Origin: Prochlorococcus sp. AG-311-J23
GTDB lineage: Bacteria; Cyanobacteriota; Cyanobacteriia; PCC-6307; Cyanobiaceae
Direction: 5' to 3'
NCBI GenBank assembly: GCA_003284375.1
Contig: QBVL01000007.1
Location: 1-46,612, forward strand
DNA: 46,612 nucleotides
Under the pieces are notes generated by a model. The model made no database searches, was not told where the DNA came from, and saw nothing but the letters and a program-made list of their open reading frames with translations. The position numbers and the translations under genes were made by a program. This document shows, one piece after another, positions 45,212 through 46,612 of the stretch (position 1 is the first letter of the stretch; each line of letters opens with the position of its first letter).

Positions 45212-46612
45212 TTAATTTAATTTATTACCAATTTTTAGTCTCTCCCACTGCTCTTTGATTAATAAACGAAGCCTTGAGTTGTTTGAAAGCAAAGGATCGG
45301 AATCTAAAATAATTCGAGCCTCATTCCTTGCAAGTTCAAGGACATCAGCATCATCAGCTAATGATGCTAAAGCAAAGTCAGGCAAGCCTGATTGTTTAGT
45401 ACCTAAAACTTGCCCAGGTCCACGAAAACGCAAATCAATTTCAGAAATTTCAAATCCGTCATTAGAGTTAACAAGAACATCCAATCTTTGCTTAGATAAT
45501 TTATTTTTATTTTGATGACTCAGGAGACAGTATGACTTGGAGGCTCCTCTTCCAACTCGTCCCCTTAGTTGATGTAATTGAGCCAAACCAAAACGATCAG
45601 AATCTTCTATCAACATGACACTAGCATTTGGTACATCAACACCTACTTCGATTACCGTGGTTGAAACCAATATATCGCTTTTTTTATTAATAAAATCCTT
45701 AATGACCTGCTGCTTTTCTATACTCTTCATTTTGCCATGAAGTAATTCAACATTAAATTCTGAAAAGATTTCAGTAGACAATTGATGATGCACGTCTACA
45801 GCTGAGCTAAGTTCTAATTTCTCAGACTCTTCAATCAAAGGTAAAACAACATAAATTTGACGTCCTTTCTTGATTTCAGACCTGATCAAGTCATATGCGT
45901 TCTTTTTATCTTTTGGTGATATGAGCTGAGTATTGATGGGAGTTCTACCAGGTGGAAGCTCATCTAATTGACTAACATCCAGATCACCATGCAAAGTAAG
46001 TGCCAAGGTTCTAGGAATAGGTGTAGCCGTCATTGTTAGCAAGTGAGGTTGCAAACCTTTGTTTAACAATTTATTCCTCTGCTTAACACCAAAGCGATGT
46101 TGCTCATCTACAACTACAAGGCCAAGTCGTTCAAAGACAACTGGGTCTTCAAATAAGGCATGAGTTCCCACAAGGATTTTTGTAGAGCCATTTGCTAAAT
46201 CAGTAAGAATTTGTTTACGACGAGACTTTGGCGTAGAACCAGTTAACAGATCAACATTTAACTCAAGTTGAGGAATCCATTTACTTAGTGTTTGAAAGTG
46301 TTGTGATGCGAGTACCTCAGTTGGCGCCATAAAAGCACCCTGCCATCCTGATTGAACTGCAGTGAGGAGTGCTGAAATAGCGATAACAGTTTTTCCACTA
46401 CCAACATCTCCTTGTAATAGTCGAGACATTGGTTCTGTTTTGACTATGTCTGACTCAATTTCCTTTAAAACCCTTCTTTGAGCATTAGTCAGAGAGAAAG
46501 GAAGAATACTCAAGAATTTTCCAACTAGGCTATTAATATTTGGCCCAATACTTAGTTGAGGAGAAATAGATTTCTTATGTAAATCACGTCTTAAAAGAAG
46601 ACTAAGCTGCAA
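45212..46612 (-). CDS. recG: ATP-dependent DNA helicase RecG, N-terminus missing
   Basis: RecG is a branch-migration helicase that reverses stalled forks and acts on Holliday junctions. The 466 visible residues contain the whole helicase part: Walker A GDVGSGKTVIAISALL, DEQH box VVVDEQHRFGVKQR, motif III TATPIPRTLAL, LPPGRTPINTQ and motif VI QLRGRVGRGASKSYCLL, then the RecG C-terminal domain with GPGQVLGTKQSG. The frame is open to the right edge, so the wedge/OB domain lies beyond the window; a full protein is about 690-850 residues. The stop is followed by an intrinsic terminator. Confidence 0.96.
   Translation of the reverse strand: MQLSLLLRRDLHKKSISPQLSIGPNINSLVGKFLSILPFSLTNAQRRVLKEIESDIVKTEPMSRLLQGDVGSGKTVIAISALLTAVQSGWQGAFMAPTEVLASQHFQTLSKWIPQLELNVDLLTGSTPKSRRKQILTDLANGSTKILVGTHALFEDPVVFERLGLVVVDEQHRFGVKQRNKLLNKGLQPHLLTMTATPIPRTLALTLHGDLDVSQLDELPPGRTPINTQLISPKDKKNAYDLIRSEIKKGRQIYVVLPLIEESEKLELSSAVDVHHQLSTEIFSEFNVELLHGKMKSIEKQQVIKDFINKKSDILVSTTVIEVGVDVPNASVMLIEDSDRFGLAQLHQLRGRVGRGASKSYCLLSHQNKNKLSKQRLDVLVNSNDGFEISEIDLRFRGPGQVLGTKQSGLPDFALASLADDADVLELARNEARIILDSDPLLSNNSRLRLLIKEQWERLKIGNKLN

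Overview
The window is AT-rich, gene-dense bacterial DNA. Its gene content is cyanobacterial: geranylgeranyl reductase (chlP), a CcsA-type cytochrome c maturation protein, the class II FBPase/SBPase, glgC, DUF3685, DUF3727 and DUF309 proteins, a thioredoxin-like PSI-accumulation-factor-like protein and ferredoxin-type sulfite reductase. Short intergenic spaces, AT-biased codons, split purS/purQ and gene order point to a marine picocyanobacterium, most probably Prochlorococcus. The strain cannot be fixed from the sequence alone. No rRNA, tRNA, CRISPR array, complete insertion sequence or prophage was found. No gap between genes exceeds about 200 bases; the longest is the divergent glpX/rpe promoter region at 29733-29933.

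Layout. 1-1441: end of pgsA (cut by the left edge) facing a CSP41-like SDR protein. 1529-16955: a long plus-strand series of hisA, DUF3685, PSI-factor-like, CofE-like, GNAT-like, ruvX, DUF3727, YqeG-type HAD phosphatase, proB, lpxD, leuB, prk, a prepilin-peptidase-like gene, accD, a small exported protein, a Gfo/Idh/MocA oxidoreductase and fda (class I aldolase), closed by a strong hairpin terminator. 17027-19960 (minus): purQ, purS, a small zinc-finger protein, a CobW-type GTPase with a His-Asp tract and a lumenal pentapeptide protein. 20032-22677 (plus): a UPRT-like protein, a small membrane-anchored coiled-coil protein and ilvD. 22679-29732 (minus): a hypothetical protein, CIA30, pgl, gnd, glgC, hemA and glpX, with rpe divergent from glpX. 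30706-38433 (minus): ccsA, lptF, lptB, a GT-C-like membrane protein, DUF309, typA and a VanY-like peptidase. 38571-46612: chlP (+), glyS (-), sulfite reductase (+), a VanX-like dipeptidase (-) and recG (-, cut by the right edge).

Functional theme. Much of the window is central carbon metabolism: prk, class I aldolase, FBPase/SBPase and rpe (Calvin cycle), pgl and gnd (oxidative pentose phosphate), and glgC (glycogen). With these go envelope and lipid genes (pgsA, YqeG, lpxD, accD, lptB/F, the M15 peptidases) and tetrapyrrole/chlorophyll genes (hemA, chlP, siroheme-dependent sir). Perfect inverted repeats sit in the rpe/glpX and glgC upstream regions.

Most unusual observation. The sulfite reductase reading frame (42271-44415) carries about 140 extra N-terminal residues. 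The first 65 or so resemble the N-terminal DNA-binding region of phage-type tyrosine recombinases (DUF6538-like), and a 12-bp-period direct repeat ends one base before the TTG start. This looks like an integrase fragment captured in frame by a core metabolic gene. Other points are a YqeG phosphatase with no ATG/GTG/TTG start that includes its catalytic motif, a proteobacterial-type (class I) phosphoribulokinase lacking N-terminal redox cysteines, a UPRT homologue with a degenerate PRPP loop, and no lptA visible beside lptB.
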